A DNA stretch of 54,668 nucleotides from a virus. Every line of letters begins with the position of its first letter. Positions within the stretch are counted from its first letter, which is position 1. A program made the translations under genes and the position numbers. Below, one piece after another: positions 1 to 8,071 of this stretch. The notes below the pieces were generated by a model. The model searched no databases and had not been told where the DNA came from. It saw only the letters and a program-made list of their open reading frames with translations. The stretch spans positions 1-54,668 of the IMG/VR virus record IMGVR_UViG_3300008450_000051; one strand, written 5' to 3'.

Positions 1-2
1 AC

Positions 3-98
3 ATTGAAGATCAGATCACTCCCCCTGTGATTAATCTTCCTCTTCCTTGGGCTCCTCCTACCCCTCCTCCAACACCTAACACACAGGAAAACAATTAA
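3..98 (+). CDS. C-terminal end of a proline-rich protein (partial)
   Basis: An open frame enters from the left edge and stops at a TAA at 96-98. The visible 31 residues are rich in proline (PPTPPPTP) and end in NTQENN. Nothing about function can be read from this tail. It lies 2 bases upstream of the next start, so it is probably the preceding gene of the same + strand operon. Proline-rich tails are common at the ends of phage structural proteins, but that is only a guess here. Confidence 0.5.
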   Translation: MEDQITPPVINLPLPWAPPTPPPTPNTQENN

Positions 99-100
99 TT

Positions 101-373
101 ATGAAAACAATTCAACCTGTAAGTATCTGGTTTAACGGCGAGGTAAAGCAGGCCACTATCCTAGATGCCTATGTTGTTAACCTACAACTAGGGAGCTCTG
201 CAACTTTTTTGTATACGTTAGCAGCGGTAGGTATAGGGCCTATAGCTACTGGTAACATCGTTATGACTGGTACAGACTATCAGAATTGGGATCAGGACTC
301 CTTTGCTTGGGATTGGGTTGCCAATAAGTTAGGGCTCGTCATCACAGGTGATGTGCAAAACCAAGGGGCATAA
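101..373 (+). CDS. Hypothetical 90-aa phage protein
   Basis: Small acidic protein with no signal peptide and no domain I recognise. It starts with MKTIQPVSIWFNGEVKQA and has a Trp/Asp-rich C-terminal half (DYQNWDQDSFAWDW). Mixed beta-like composition suggests a small globular domain. The ATG follows an A-rich leader (GGAAAACAATTAATT), the usual kind of start in this genome. It sits 2 bases after the end of the truncated upstream gene and upstream of a candidate promoter at about 400, so it probably ends a transcription unit from the left. Function unknown. Confidence 0.7.
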   Translation: MKTIQPVSIWFNGEVKQATILDAYVVNLQLGSSATFLYTLAAVGIGPIATGNIVMTGTDYQNWDQDSFAWDWVANKLGLVITGDVQNQGA

Positions 374-377
374 ATTT

Positions 378-407
378 TCTTAAATAGGATTGTGTTACAT
401 ATCTTTG
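378..407 (+). promoter_or_regulatory. Candidate Bacteroidota-type promoter for the lysis/tail block
   Basis: A perfect TATCTTTG box lies at 400-407, matching the Bacteroidota -7 consensus TANNTTTG. The -33 region 19 bases upstream is T-rich but lacks a clean TTG. Transcription would start near 413, about 10 bases before the ATG at 424. The 50-base gap is one of few non-coding gaps in this block, which supports a promoter. Confidence 0.45.
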
Positions 408-423
408 TGTAAAATCAATATCT

Positions 424-702
424 ATGTTAGATTTCAACCAAGCATTGAAGGGGTTAGACGGAACAGAAGTAAAGGACATGGACGGATCGTCCATCACCCT
501 TGGTAAGCTTTTGTCTTCCCAGCTCGCTTCTGCAAACAAAGGAGATGCACTGAAAATGTTTACATGGGCACAGAAGTGCTACAGCGGAGAAGCTCTTGAC
601 CTCGATCCGAGTGATGAGTCTACCCTGAAGGACTTCATTAAAAGCAACGAGGCTTTGACCGTACTTGCTAAGGCTCAACTATTAAGTGTATTTAAGTCCT
701 AA
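424..702 (+). CDS. Hypothetical 92-aa phage protein
   Basis: A helical, acidic soluble protein with no recognised domain. The pattern (LDFNQALKGLDG..VKDMDGSSITLGKLL, later SDESTLKDFIKS) resembles small virion-associated or regulatory proteins seen in Bacteroidota phages, but I cannot name a family. It is the first gene after the candidate promoter and is followed 3 bases later by the TM/coiled-coil gene of the lysis group. Function unknown. Confidence 0.7.
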   Translation: MLDFNQALKGLDGTEVKDMDGSSITLGKLLSSQLASANKGDALKMFTWAQKCYSGEALDLDPSDESTLKDFIKSNEALTVLAKAQLLSVFKS

Positions 703-705
703 ACT

Positions 706-960
706 ATGGCGAACAGTCTGGAAAGGGTTAAGTCTTGGTTAAGCCCTATGATTATCTCCGGATTTGGATTTGTACTGTGGAGTCTTCTACAGGAAATTAG
801 ATCAGATGTAAAGTCGCTACTCCAAGCGGAGGCAGCCACCACAATCAAGATCGAGAATCTAGAACGAAGAGTTACGGCAACTGAAACTTTCCTAGCCCAG
901 AACAGACTGTTCGCTATTAAACCAGAAGAAATTGAACTACCTAACCCAACTAGCAAATAA
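706..960 (+). CDS. Single-TM coiled-coil protein, possible holin/lysis accessory
   Basis: The protein has a hydrophobic segment near residues 13-27 (MIISGFGFVLWSLL) followed by a heptad-like helix (EIRSDVKSLLQAEAATTIKIENLERRV). This layout, one N-terminal membrane anchor and a coiled coil, is common among holin-like or antiholin-like and spanin-like phage proteins. It lies directly before a two-TM holin-like gene and a lipoprotein spanin candidate, which supports a role in lysis. The exact role is inferred from position and topology only. Confidence 0.6.
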   Translation: MANSLERVKSWLSPMIISGFGFVLWSLLQEIRSDVKSLLQAEAATTIKIENLERRVTATETFLAQNRLFAIKPEEIELPNPTSK

Positions 961-1129
961 CGTAACTAAGGGGTGGAAATCATCCCTGATCGGTGTGGCG
1001 ATTATTATCGCTGCCCTCGTTAGTGTATTCGCTAAGGATGTGTCTTGGGTAGATGCGACAGTGGCTATCTCAGTTGGCATCGGGCTATTGTTTGCTCCTG
1101 ATGATGCCATCAAGAAAGCCAATAAATGA
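932..1129 (+). CDS. Holin-like protein, two TM segments, TTG start
   Basis: This 65-aa protein has two hydrophobic stretches (SSLIGVAIIIAALVSVF and ATVAISVGIGLLF) joined by a short polar loop, with a charged C-terminus (DDAIKKANK). That is the topology of small phage holins, which oligomerise in the inner membrane and release the endolysin or dissipate the membrane potential. No ATG is available upstream of the first TM, so the start is a TTG at 932 that overlaps the previous gene by 29 bases. The end overlaps the following spanin candidate by 4 bases (ATGA), indicating translational coupling. TTG starts occur elsewhere in this phage. Confidence 0.6.
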   Translation: MNYLTQLANNVTKGWKSSLIGVAIIIAALVSVFAKDVSWVDATVAISVGIGLLFAPDDAIKKANK

Positions 1130-1665
1130 AATACCTTGTACTGATAACTTGTCTTATAGTAGCCTGCAACCCAGTAAAAAGAGTCCTAAAAGACCCATTA
1201 AAACTGGACGAGGTTGCTCAGGAGGTTATCCGTCGGGGTTATTGTGTCAATGACACTACTGTAATTACAGAGACAAAGGATAGCGTTATCTACCGTGATT
1301 CTATTATAGAGAAGGTAGAGCGTATTCCATGTAAGGATTTTGATACAACCATTGGGCGTGCCCGAATTAAAGTTAGCTCGGGGGTACTAACATACAGCGC
1401 CAAGGATTCAATAGTATATAGAAATAAGGTTACTACTAATACGGTAAGGGATAGGGCATATGAGAGCATATTGCTATATGACGTCCGTATGCTCAAGGAT
1501 ACCCTAGCTAACGAGAGGGCTGCCATGACTACCCTGTCTGCTGAGTACAAAGCCTACAAGCTGGACTCAAGAATTGACCGGGCGAAATTGTGGCTATTGA
1601 TCGTAGCTATTGGGATATTTGCATTAAGAAAACAAATCTCTTCTGTATGGCGCTTTTTCATGTAA
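1126..1665 (+). CDS. Candidate unimolecular spanin (lipoprotein signal plus C-terminal TM)
   Basis: The N-terminus is a lipoprotein signal peptide with a lipobox-like LIVAC ending at about residue 14. The middle is a polar, repetitive periplasmic region (TKDSVIYRDSIIEKVE, AKDSIVYRNKV) with a coiled-coil stretch near residues 120-145. The C-terminus has one TM segment (LWLLIVAIGIFAL, about residues 155-168). An outer-membrane lipid anchor plus an inner-membrane TM in one chain is the defining layout of u-spanins such as T1 gp11, which disrupt or fuse the outer membrane in the last step of lysis. Coupling to the holin-like gene by a 4-base overlap fits. At 179 aa it is longer than T1 gp11. Family membership is inferred from topology. 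Confidence 0.6.
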   Translation: MKYLVLITCLIVACNPVKRVLKDPLKLDEVAQEVIRRGYCVNDTTVITETKDSVIYRDSIIEKVERIPCKDFDTTIGRARIKVSSGVLTYSAKDSIVYRNKVTTNTVRDRAYESILLYDVRMLKDTLANERAAMTTLSAEYKAYKLDSRIDRAKLWLLIVAIGIFALRKQISSVWRFFM

Positions 1666-1925
1666 TGGCTGCGAAGGATGGTAAGCACGCTTGGAAGGCT
1701 ACCGGCACCAACCCAAAGACTGGTCGTGAGATGACCTTGAAGGGTGGTGAGGCTAAGCACCGTGGCAAGTGGGGTACAAAGGGTGGTAAGAGCGAAGGTC
1801 AGGTTAAAAGTTTCTTTGCCCGCCACGCCAAGAATGATAGCCCAGTTGCATTTATCAATGCGCTTAATTGGAAGAGAGGAAGCCAGATTGGCAAGAAAGT
1901 TAATATCCCTAATAGTAAGTTCTGA
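1665..1925 (+). CDS. Small basic glycine/lysine-rich protein
   Basis: The 86-aa protein starts MAAKDGKHAWKATG and is rich in Lys, Gly and Thr through its first half (GGEAKHRGKWGTKGGKSEG). It ends in a more ordinary globular segment (FFARHAKNDSPVAFINALNW). I chose the ATG at 1665, overlapping the upstream stop by one base, over an upstream in-frame ATG inside the spanin gene. The basic composition suggests nucleic-acid or membrane-surface binding, but no family is recognised. It ends 1 base into the next start. Confidence 0.65.
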   Translation: MAAKDGKHAWKATGTNPKTGREMTLKGGEAKHRGKWGTKGGKSEGQVKSFFARHAKNDSPVAFINALNWKRGSQIGKKVNIPNSKF

Positions 1926-2617
1926 TGAATATCAATGATGTCCATAAAACAATTCTGTACTTTGTCAACAAGGAGCAGAATGCATTTATCACCCCAGCGG
2001 AGATAGATCTTGTATTGGACAAAGCTCAACTGGTGCTGTTCAATCAGTACCATACAAACCCAAAGTTGCCATCAAATGTGCAGGCTAAGAACTATGGGGA
2101 TTCTCAGCGTATTGATGACGCGCTAAGTGCGTTCAAATCTAAATACACATTCACTAGTTTAACTTCACCATCTGGTGTGGTTACTCTTCCTGCTGATTAT
2201 ATGCATTTGATTTCACTGTTCACTACGGTGTATAATGCGCAGCTCGGGAGAAATGTATACTCTTCTGTTCAGGTAATGAACGAGGAGGAGTTGATTGAGA
2301 GATTAGAGTCTCAGGTAATCCCTGTTACTGCTGATGATCCAATCGCAATTATGAATAGTCAGAATAGAATTCAGCTATTCCCAGAGGCGCCTGCTACTGG
2401 TGGTGTTTATTATTTTAAGAGACCTGCTGTTCCTGTTTTCGGATACACACAGTCTGGTCGTACGATCACATATAATCCTCTTACCTCTACTCAGCTTGAG
2501 TGGAGAGATGCTGACATTATGAATATCATTGTTATTGCACTCTCTTACTACGGGTTGAATATGTCTAGTGAGATGATTGCACAGTTTGCTAATGTTAAAG
2601 AAGTACAAGGTCAATGA
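1925..2617 (+). CDS. Ring/connector-like virion protein (230 aa)
   Basis: First of three overlapping genes directly before the large tail protein. The N-terminal half is helical (NINDVHKTILYFVNKEQNAFI..AEIDLVLDKAQLVLF) and the rest mixed beta (TLPADYMHLISLF). Paired helical adaptor and beta segments are typical of head-tail connector or tail-ring proteins. In crAss-like phages a run of ring proteins precedes the muzzle/stabilisation protein in the same way. Role assigned by gene order and general fold character. Overlaps the next gene by 4 bases. Confidence 0.55.
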   Translation: MNINDVHKTILYFVNKEQNAFITPAEIDLVLDKAQLVLFNQYHTNPKLPSNVQAKNYGDSQRIDDALSAFKSKYTFTSLTSPSGVVTLPADYMHLISLFTTVYNAQLGRNVYSSVQVMNEEELIERLESQVIPVTADDPIAIMNSQNRIQLFPEAPATGGVYYFKRPAVPVFGYTQSGRTITYNPLTSTQLEWRDADIMNIIVIALSYYGLNMSSEMIAQFANVKEVQGQ

Positions 2618-3234
2618 CAACTAAATATAAAATAGCGGAGCAGGTGCAGCGTTTGCTTAACGGCAATCCTGTTGTTAGTGGTCGTTTCAACCTACATGAA
2701 ATTAAACTTCTTGTAGCGCAGGTAGCGAATCAGTTGTTGAAGGCGGATCACTTCTCTGTTAACATGCCAGAGGGTGATACTATCCCCACTAACTGTATGG
2801 TATACACCTACGACAACGTGCCTGTTACTACATACAAAACTACATTCAGCAAGGCTACACTACCATCCATACCAATTGGTCTTCCAAGAAATATGGGTGT
2901 GCTACATGTATCTAAGATTGATGCAATCGAAGAACCTTTTATCCCGATCCCTACTAGCATGTATGGTATCATCAAGCCACAGGATTTGCTTGGCGAACTG
3001 TCTGGTCTTATTGGGTATGAGGTTGTTGGTAAGGATATCATCTTTACAAAGAATCTACCCGGCATGAGTGTTAACTCGGTATATATTAGATTGGTTGGTG
3101 TTGATCTTAGCACTGTATCTGATTATGAGACGCTGCCATTAACTGCTGATCTAGAGGGACAGATTGTTACGCAGGTATATAACATACTTGTTCAGACTCC
3201 ATCTGGAGAGAATAAATTAGATGAAAGAAAATGA
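2614..3234 (+). CDS. Ring/connector-like virion protein (206 aa)
   Basis: Starts MTTKYKIAEQVQRLLNG and shares with its neighbours a helical N-terminus followed by a beta-rich body with LPSIPIGLPRNMGVLHV and an acidic KIDAIEEPFIPIP segment. It is translationally coupled on both sides (4-base overlaps). I do not recognise a named domain. Context among tail-ring candidates and the 1102-aa tail protein suggests a tail connector subunit. Confidence 0.55.
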   Translation: MTTKYKIAEQVQRLLNGNPVVSGRFNLHEIKLLVAQVANQLLKADHFSVNMPEGDTIPTNCMVYTYDNVPVTTYKTTFSKATLPSIPIGLPRNMGVLHVSKIDAIEEPFIPIPTSMYGIIKPQDLLGELSGLIGYEVVGKDIIFTKNLPGMSVNSVYIRLVGVDLSTVSDYETLPLTADLEGQIVTQVYNILVQTPSGENKLDERK

Positions 3235-3992
3235 AAGTAAGTACACTAGATAAAATCGTAAGGGGCGCTCTCGCTGACAGGAATTACCCAATGCATTGGT
3301 ATTTACAGTTTATGACCTATGCGGTTTCTTGTCTGCGTGAGTTGAACTTTGATGTGCTTCAAAATATCAAGAGTGTTCGCTTACCAATCAATTCATATAA
3401 GGCTGCCACACTCCCTGTAGACTTCGTGGATTATATCAGGGTCGGTAATGAACTCGGCCAGTACATATATCCTTGGGGGGAGAAGAGAGATTCCTTTAAT
3501 CGTTTAAACAAGTTTGATTCACAAGGAAACAAAATCCCATATGGAGACATCGAAGCAGCCAATGGAATACTTCCTAATAACTGGGAAGGGTTCTGGTATA
3601 CGAATTATATTAACGACAAGGGTGAGCATCTGGGACGTATATTCAATAACATCCCGGGCTTTAGAGAATCCTTTGTTATCCTCAGAGAGCGTGGTGAGAT
3701 CCAACTAGATGTAAGCTACTCTGGGCAGTTTATCGTTATGGATTACATATCTGATGGTATGTTACTTAACGCTTCAAATTCGGTTCATCCTTATGCGATC
3801 GAGACGATCAAGGCATATATATTCTGGAAGATGAAAGAGCATGGTAGACAATTCAATCTTAGCGAAAGACAACTTGCTAAGGATGAGTTCTATAACCAGC
3901 TCCGCATCCTCAGAGCGAGAATGAATACTATTGACACACTGGATATCCGTCGTAGTCTACAAGCTTCGTACGGTCCTGTGATAAAGAATTAA
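3231..3992 (+). CDS. Ring/connector-like virion protein (253 aa)
   Basis: Third member of the presumed connector set. It has an N-terminal helix pair (TLDKIVRGALADRNYPMHWYLQFMTYAVSCLREL), a beta section (VRLPINSYKAATLPVDFVDYIRVG) and a long C-terminal helical part (FNLSERQLAKDEFYNQLRILRARM). The LPxDFVDYIRVG-type stretch resembles the LPADYMHLI stretch of the 230-aa protein two genes upstream, hinting at a shared fold. Its stop is 3 bases before the next start. Function inferred from position and resemblance. Confidence 0.6.
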   Translation: MKVSTLDKIVRGALADRNYPMHWYLQFMTYAVSCLRELNFDVLQNIKSVRLPINSYKAATLPVDFVDYIRVGNELGQYIYPWGEKRDSFNRLNKFDSQGNKIPYGDIEAANGILPNNWEGFWYTNYINDKGEHLGRIFNNIPGFRESFVILRERGEIQLDVSYSGQFIVMDYISDGMLLNASNSVHPYAIETIKAYIFWKMKEHGRQFNLSERQLAKDEFYNQLRILRARMNTIDTLDIRRSLQASYGPVIKN

Positions 3993-3994
3993 TA

Positions 3995-6900
3995 ATGCCT
4001 GTAGTTAAAAAAATATTTACCGGGGGAATCAATTCGGACGATGCCTCCTACTTGGTAGATCCTAAGGAATACCTTAACGCCGTCAACGCCAGATTTATTA
4101 CATCTGAAAGCGGAGAGGTGGGTAAGGTTATGCCTGTTGAGGGTACTACACTAAAGGCACAGACAATAAATTCTGTTGGTACTACTATACCATTTGTACT
4201 TCCAGCTGGTACTAATCAGGTGATTGGTGCTGTTGAGGATGCTACAAAAAGAAGAGTGGTATGGTTTGTTTGGAATAGCTTGGGTAGCCATGCTATCTAT
4301 TGCTATGATGCAGACACGGATCGTGTGTATAAGGTATTAGAAGATGTTGATGTAACTGGCGGGTTAAGCTTCCAGCAAACTAAGTTTATACACTCATGTT
4401 CTATTGCATATGGTGTGCTTTATTGGACAGATAATAACTCTCAGCCTAGAAAAATCAACATAGAGGCTGGGATTAAAACACATCATCCAACATTTGTAAC
4501 AATACAAGAACCTTATACAACTCCTTTAAAAGAAACAAATATAACTATAATTAGGCCACAGCCTACATACCCGATGAGCTTTGCTTATGTGGTAGACCTT
4601 AACGTGAATATAGTAACTGATGGGTTTCAGGCTGCATATAGATTTGGTTATAGGGATAAAGAGTATAGCACATTCTCTATGTTATCTAGGGCATCATTGC
4701 CAACTATCGGTCTTAGTGTATTTACTGGATATGTCACATTTACGATACCATTTGCGCAAAAGATAGATCAGGACGTTCAGGTTATAGAAGCAGCTGTAAA
4801 GTTCCCGGGAAGTAAAATGTTCATACAAAAAAAGTGGGATAAAAGTAACCCACTAGATGCAGCTGCTATATTATTACATAATGCTGGCACTACTGCCTTA
4901 TCGTTTAATTTTTATGGCGATTCGGTTGGTATTGCTGTAGATGATGCTACAGCATTTAAAGCATATGACGCAGTACCATTGCTTGCTGCCACAATGGAGG
5001 TAACAAAAGATAGATTATTTTTTGCTAATACAGTAACTGGCTACGATACACCATCGCCAGATTTAGCACCATGGGGATTTAGTGCACAGATAGGTTCGGC
5101 ATTACCAGTACCTATTGACGGTGCTAGGGTAATGAAGTCTGGCTCTACATATAAACTAGGTATAGTCTACTATGACGAATATGGTAGAAGTTCTGGAGTT
5201 GTGGCTGGTCCAACTTTAACTGTTCCTTTTCATGGGGATCAAGGTCCTTGGTATGGCAATTGTTCATGGGCTTTCTCAATAAACGTAGGTGCTGTTATCC
5301 CTTTATGGGCTAAGCAGTTTTCGATTGTTAGAACAAAATCTAAAAAGTGTACTACATTTTTACAATTTAGGCCTAGCGATTTTAAATATATAACAAAGGA
5401 TTCAAATGGAGCTTTTGTTTTTAATACCACTCCGCCTACCAATACAGCAGATGTTTATGGTATTGGATTAAAAGCGTCATCTCTATATAATACAGGGTAT
5501 GGGTATAGTTTTACGGAAGGTGATCTAGCGCAGGTTGCCGGCACTGGCGGCACATTCACACTTAATGTTCTTAATCAATATTCGGATTATATAATTGTAA
5601 AATACAATTCTAGCTTAGGTACTCCAATCCAAGCCGAAATATATACTCCGCTTCCATCAACATCTACTGAATATTATTATGAAGTTGGGCAAAAGTATGA
5701 TGTATTAAATCCGGGTACACCATCAAGAAGTTTTTCTGTTATTACGGGTCCTATATACGGCGATGTTTATTTAAAAAGTAGAACATACGTGTTTGGCGCT
5801 TCTGTTATTACTAAGTATTACGAGGTGATGAATATGTCAGATCAGGATTGGAAAAACTGGTATACTGATGCTGGTAGAGGTGTGACTGAATTGTTTGGCA
5901 AAGTTATAAGACAAAGTACAAACATTTGTTTTAGTGAGCCATATACTATTGGTGTTAACGGACTTAGTTCTTTTAATGCGCTAGATGCTAATATATTGCC
6001 TAATGAATTAGATTCTATACAAAAAATAATCTCTACCTCAAAGTCTGAATCGCAAGGCGGTGTGCTGCTTGTAATAGGAGAAAAAGAAACTGCGTCTCAG
6101 TATGTTGGTGAGACCCAATTATTTGATAATACTGGTTCATCATTCGTAGCCAAGAGTTCGGGGGTACTTGGGAATCTTAATGTGTTAAAGGGTTCGTACG
6201 GTACGCTACATCCAGAGAGTGTCTTTGGATTTGGTGAAGAGGTGGTATTCTTTGATGTTAATAAGGGTAGTGTTGTTAGATATAGCGTGAATGGATTAAC
6301 GCCAATCTCTGACAATAAGATGCGTAAGTACTGGAGAAAGGTAGGTCAGGATATTATGGGGTACTATAAAGACCCTACGGTGCACAACCAGATGAATCCT
6401 AATATGCCTATGAAGGTATTGGGTATGGTTGACCCATTCAATAATGAATACCTGATGTATACGCCTAATATGAGTACAACCTCTAAGGCTGGCTACATTC
6501 AGGATGTAAACAACATATGTACGTTGTATAATTATACCTTCCCAGTTGGCGCTACTAGTATGCTGTACACACTCCCTCTTGTACCCGGTACAATGTATTA
6601 CTTCGATACCCTTTGGAGAGAAACTACTGTAACATACAATGGGCAGGATCTTTTTACAAATCCATATTTCATCGCTGTACCCGGTGTTAATCAAATACTT
6701 ATATCATCGCCGACTCAGTTTAGTGGTGACTTTACCCTATGCGATGTAATGAAATCATATTACGATACCTATGATGGTAATGGCGGTATTGTAAGCTTTA
6801 GTGTTGACATAGACAAATGGGTAACCAAGTATAGCTATATACCAGAGTGGATGTGCAACATTGTAAACAGACTAGCTTCGTTTAAGAATGGTAATCTGTA

Positions 6901-7303
6901 CATACACAATGGCGCGTATAACTCGTTCTATGGTAGCGCTGCTGATACGATCATGGTTGGTATGCATAATGATAACGGCAACAGTATCAAGGTTTATGAT
7001 AGCGTGGCATTAGAGGGTGACTCTCCAAGAATGGTTCACTTCAGAACTGAAGATCCTAATGTGCAGAGTACCAATCTGTTATCTAGTGAACTAGTCGATA
7101 AGGAGGGTGTGAAATATTCGCCAATACTAAGAGACAGGCTTAGCCCTAATGTGACTGGCACTTACGATCAGAAGATGTGGAAGGGTGATAAGCTTCGTGG
7201 TGAGGTTTGTAAGTTCACGGTTATCTATAGTCCTGCTGGTAATGCCACAGAACTAGAGTTTGTGAACATAGGATTTAACAGTAGCAATGGACAAACTGTG
7301 TAA
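3995..7303 (+). CDS. Large tail protein, crAss-like stabilisation/muzzle type
   Basis: An 1102-aa beta-rich protein. Its N-terminus (KKIFTGGINSDDASYLVDP then EYLNAVNARF and SESGEVGKV) matches the characteristic GGxNxDD...Y..A.N.R...SE start of the large tail stabilisation or muzzle proteins of crAss-like and related Bacteroidota podophages. These proteins form the tail tube extension at the distal end of a short tail. The rest is long beta segments with many aromatic and Gly/Asn/Ser residues and no coiled coil, consistent with a propeller-like tail body. It follows three ring-like genes as expected and ends a tight run of overlapping genes. Identification is by remembered motif rather than a search. 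Confidence 0.65.
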   Translation: MPVVKKIFTGGINSDDASYLVDPKEYLNAVNARFITSESGEVGKVMPVEGTTLKAQTINSVGTTIPFVLPAGTNQVIGAVEDATKRRVVWFVWNSLGSHAIYCYDADTDRVYKVLEDVDVTGGLSFQQTKFIHSCSIAYGVLYWTDNNSQPRKINIEAGIKTHHPTFVTIQEPYTTPLKETNITIIRPQPTYPMSFAYVVDLNVNIVTDGFQAAYRFGYRDKEYSTFSMLSRASLPTIGLSVFTGYVTFTIPFAQKIDQDVQVIEAAVKFPGSKMFIQKKWDKSNPLDAAAILLHNAGTTALSFNFYGDSVGIAVDDATAFKAYDAVPLLAATMEVTKDRLFFANTVTGYDTPSPDLAPWGFSAQIGSALPVPIDGARVMKSGSTYKLGIVYYDEYGRSSGVVAGPTLTVPFHGDQGPWYGNCSWAFSINVGAVIPLWAKQFSIVRTKSKKCTTFLQFRPSDFKYITKDSNGAFVFNTTPPTNTADVYGIGLKASSLYNTGYGYSFTEGDLAQVAGTGGTFTLNVLNQYSDYIIVKYNSSLGTPIQAEIYTPLPSTSTEYYYEVGQKYDVLNPGTPSRSFSVITGPIYGDVYLKSRTYVFGASVITKYYEVMNMSDQDWKNWYTDAGRGVTELFGKVIRQSTNICFSEPYTIGVNGLSSFNALDANILPNELDSIQKIISTSKSESQGGVLLVIGEKETASQYVGETQLFDNTGSSFVAKSSGVLGNLNVLKGSYGTLHPESVFGFGEEVVFFDVNKGSVVRYSVNGLTPISDNKMRKYWRKVGQDIMGYYKDPTVHNQMNPNMPMKVLGMVDPFNNEYLMYTPNMSTTSKAGYIQDVNNICTLYNYTFPVGATSMLYTLPLVPGTMYYFDTLWRETTVTYNGQDLFTNPYFIAVPGVNQILISSPTQFSGDFTLCDVMKSYYDTYDGNGGIVSFSVDIDKWVTKYSYIPEWMCNIVNRLASFKNGNLYIHNGAYNSFYGSAADTIMVGMHNDNGNSIKVYDSVALEGDSPRMVHFRTEDPNVQSTNLLSSELVDKEGVKYSPILRDRLSPNVTGTYDQKMWKGDKLRGEVCKFTVIYSPAGNATELEFVNIGFNSSNGQTV

Positions 7304-7322
7304 AAATATATGCTGGTTTATC

Positions 7323-7352
7323 CATTAAAATACAATATATTAACGAAATTTG
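7323..7352 (+). promoter_or_regulatory. Weak candidate promoter before internal virion protein genes
   Basis: In the 63-base gap after the tail gene there is a GAAATTTG box at 7345-7352, seven of eight matches to TANNTTTG. The segment 19 bases upstream reads CAT rather than TTG. The A/T-rich leader continues to the ATG at 7367. Plausible but weak. Confidence 0.28.
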
Positions 7353-7366
7353 CAAATACTTAGATT

Positions 7367-8062
7367 ATGGGTTTAGAACAAATTTTAACTAAAGCGACTC
7401 CAGTAGGGCTTGGAGTTGGGTTAGCTTCAAATTTAGCTCAAGGGGTCTTTGGTATATTCCAAGGCGCCAAGATGTTAAAAGAGGCTAAGAAAATTAAACC
7501 CGTATGGGAGCAATATAAAACAAGCCCATACGCCTCCGCTGCTTTAGGATTAGCGCAGACAACTATGGGTGCTAGAAACCCAGCCAAAGCAGCACTTGAA
7601 AAACAAATGCTTGCAACTCAGGCTAACATTCTAGCCTCTGGTCAAAGAGCTGGTTTAACTCCAACTCAACAGGCACAGATGGCGCTTTCATCCCAAGGCC
7701 AGATGGAGCAGGGTATTGAGAAGCTCGGGGGGATGGATATGGCCTTTCAACAGCAGAACAGAGCTGACTTATATAGAGCATTGGATGCGATGACTGGTGA
7801 GGAAAGGATGAAGTTCCAGTCTATGGCCATGAAATTCGATAGAGATCAAGCACAGAGAAACGCTCTTAGAAGTGCTGGTCAGCAAAATATTACTGGGGCT
7901 ATAGGAAGAATTGGGGCTGCGGGATATGGAACAGCTAGATTAGGTAATCCAAATTTATTTGGTAGTGGTAATTCAGAAAAATCGAGTGGTTGGGGATTTT
8001 CTGATTTCATGAGTTCAGTGTTAGGAAGTGGCAGTCAAAGACCAAGCCCTTGGGGTGATTAA
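7367..8062 (+). CDS. Internal virion protein candidate (231 aa, Ala/Gln-rich)
   Basis: The N-terminus is amphipathic and glycine-rich (VGLGVGLASNLAQGVFGIF). A long helical region rich in Ala, Gln and Met follows (QKQMLATQANILASGQRAG, TPTQQAQMALSSQGQMEQG), then a Gly/Ser-rich C-terminal tail ending PSPWGD. The size, composition and place directly before two larger ejection-type proteins fit the smaller internal virion proteins that podoviruses inject with DNA. No homologous domain is recognised. Candidate member of the ejected cargo set. Confidence 0.55.
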   Translation: MGLEQILTKATPVGLGVGLASNLAQGVFGIFQGAKMLKEAKKIKPVWEQYKTSPYASAALGLAQTTMGARNPAKAALEKQMLATQANILASGQRAGLTPTQQAQMALSSQGQMEQGIEKLGGMDMAFQQQNRADLYRALDAMTGEERMKFQSMAMKFDRDQAQRNALRSAGQQNITGAIGRIGAAGYGTARLGNPNLFGSGNSEKSSGWGFSDFMSSVLGSGSQRPSPWGD

Positions 8063-8071
8063 ATAAAAGAA

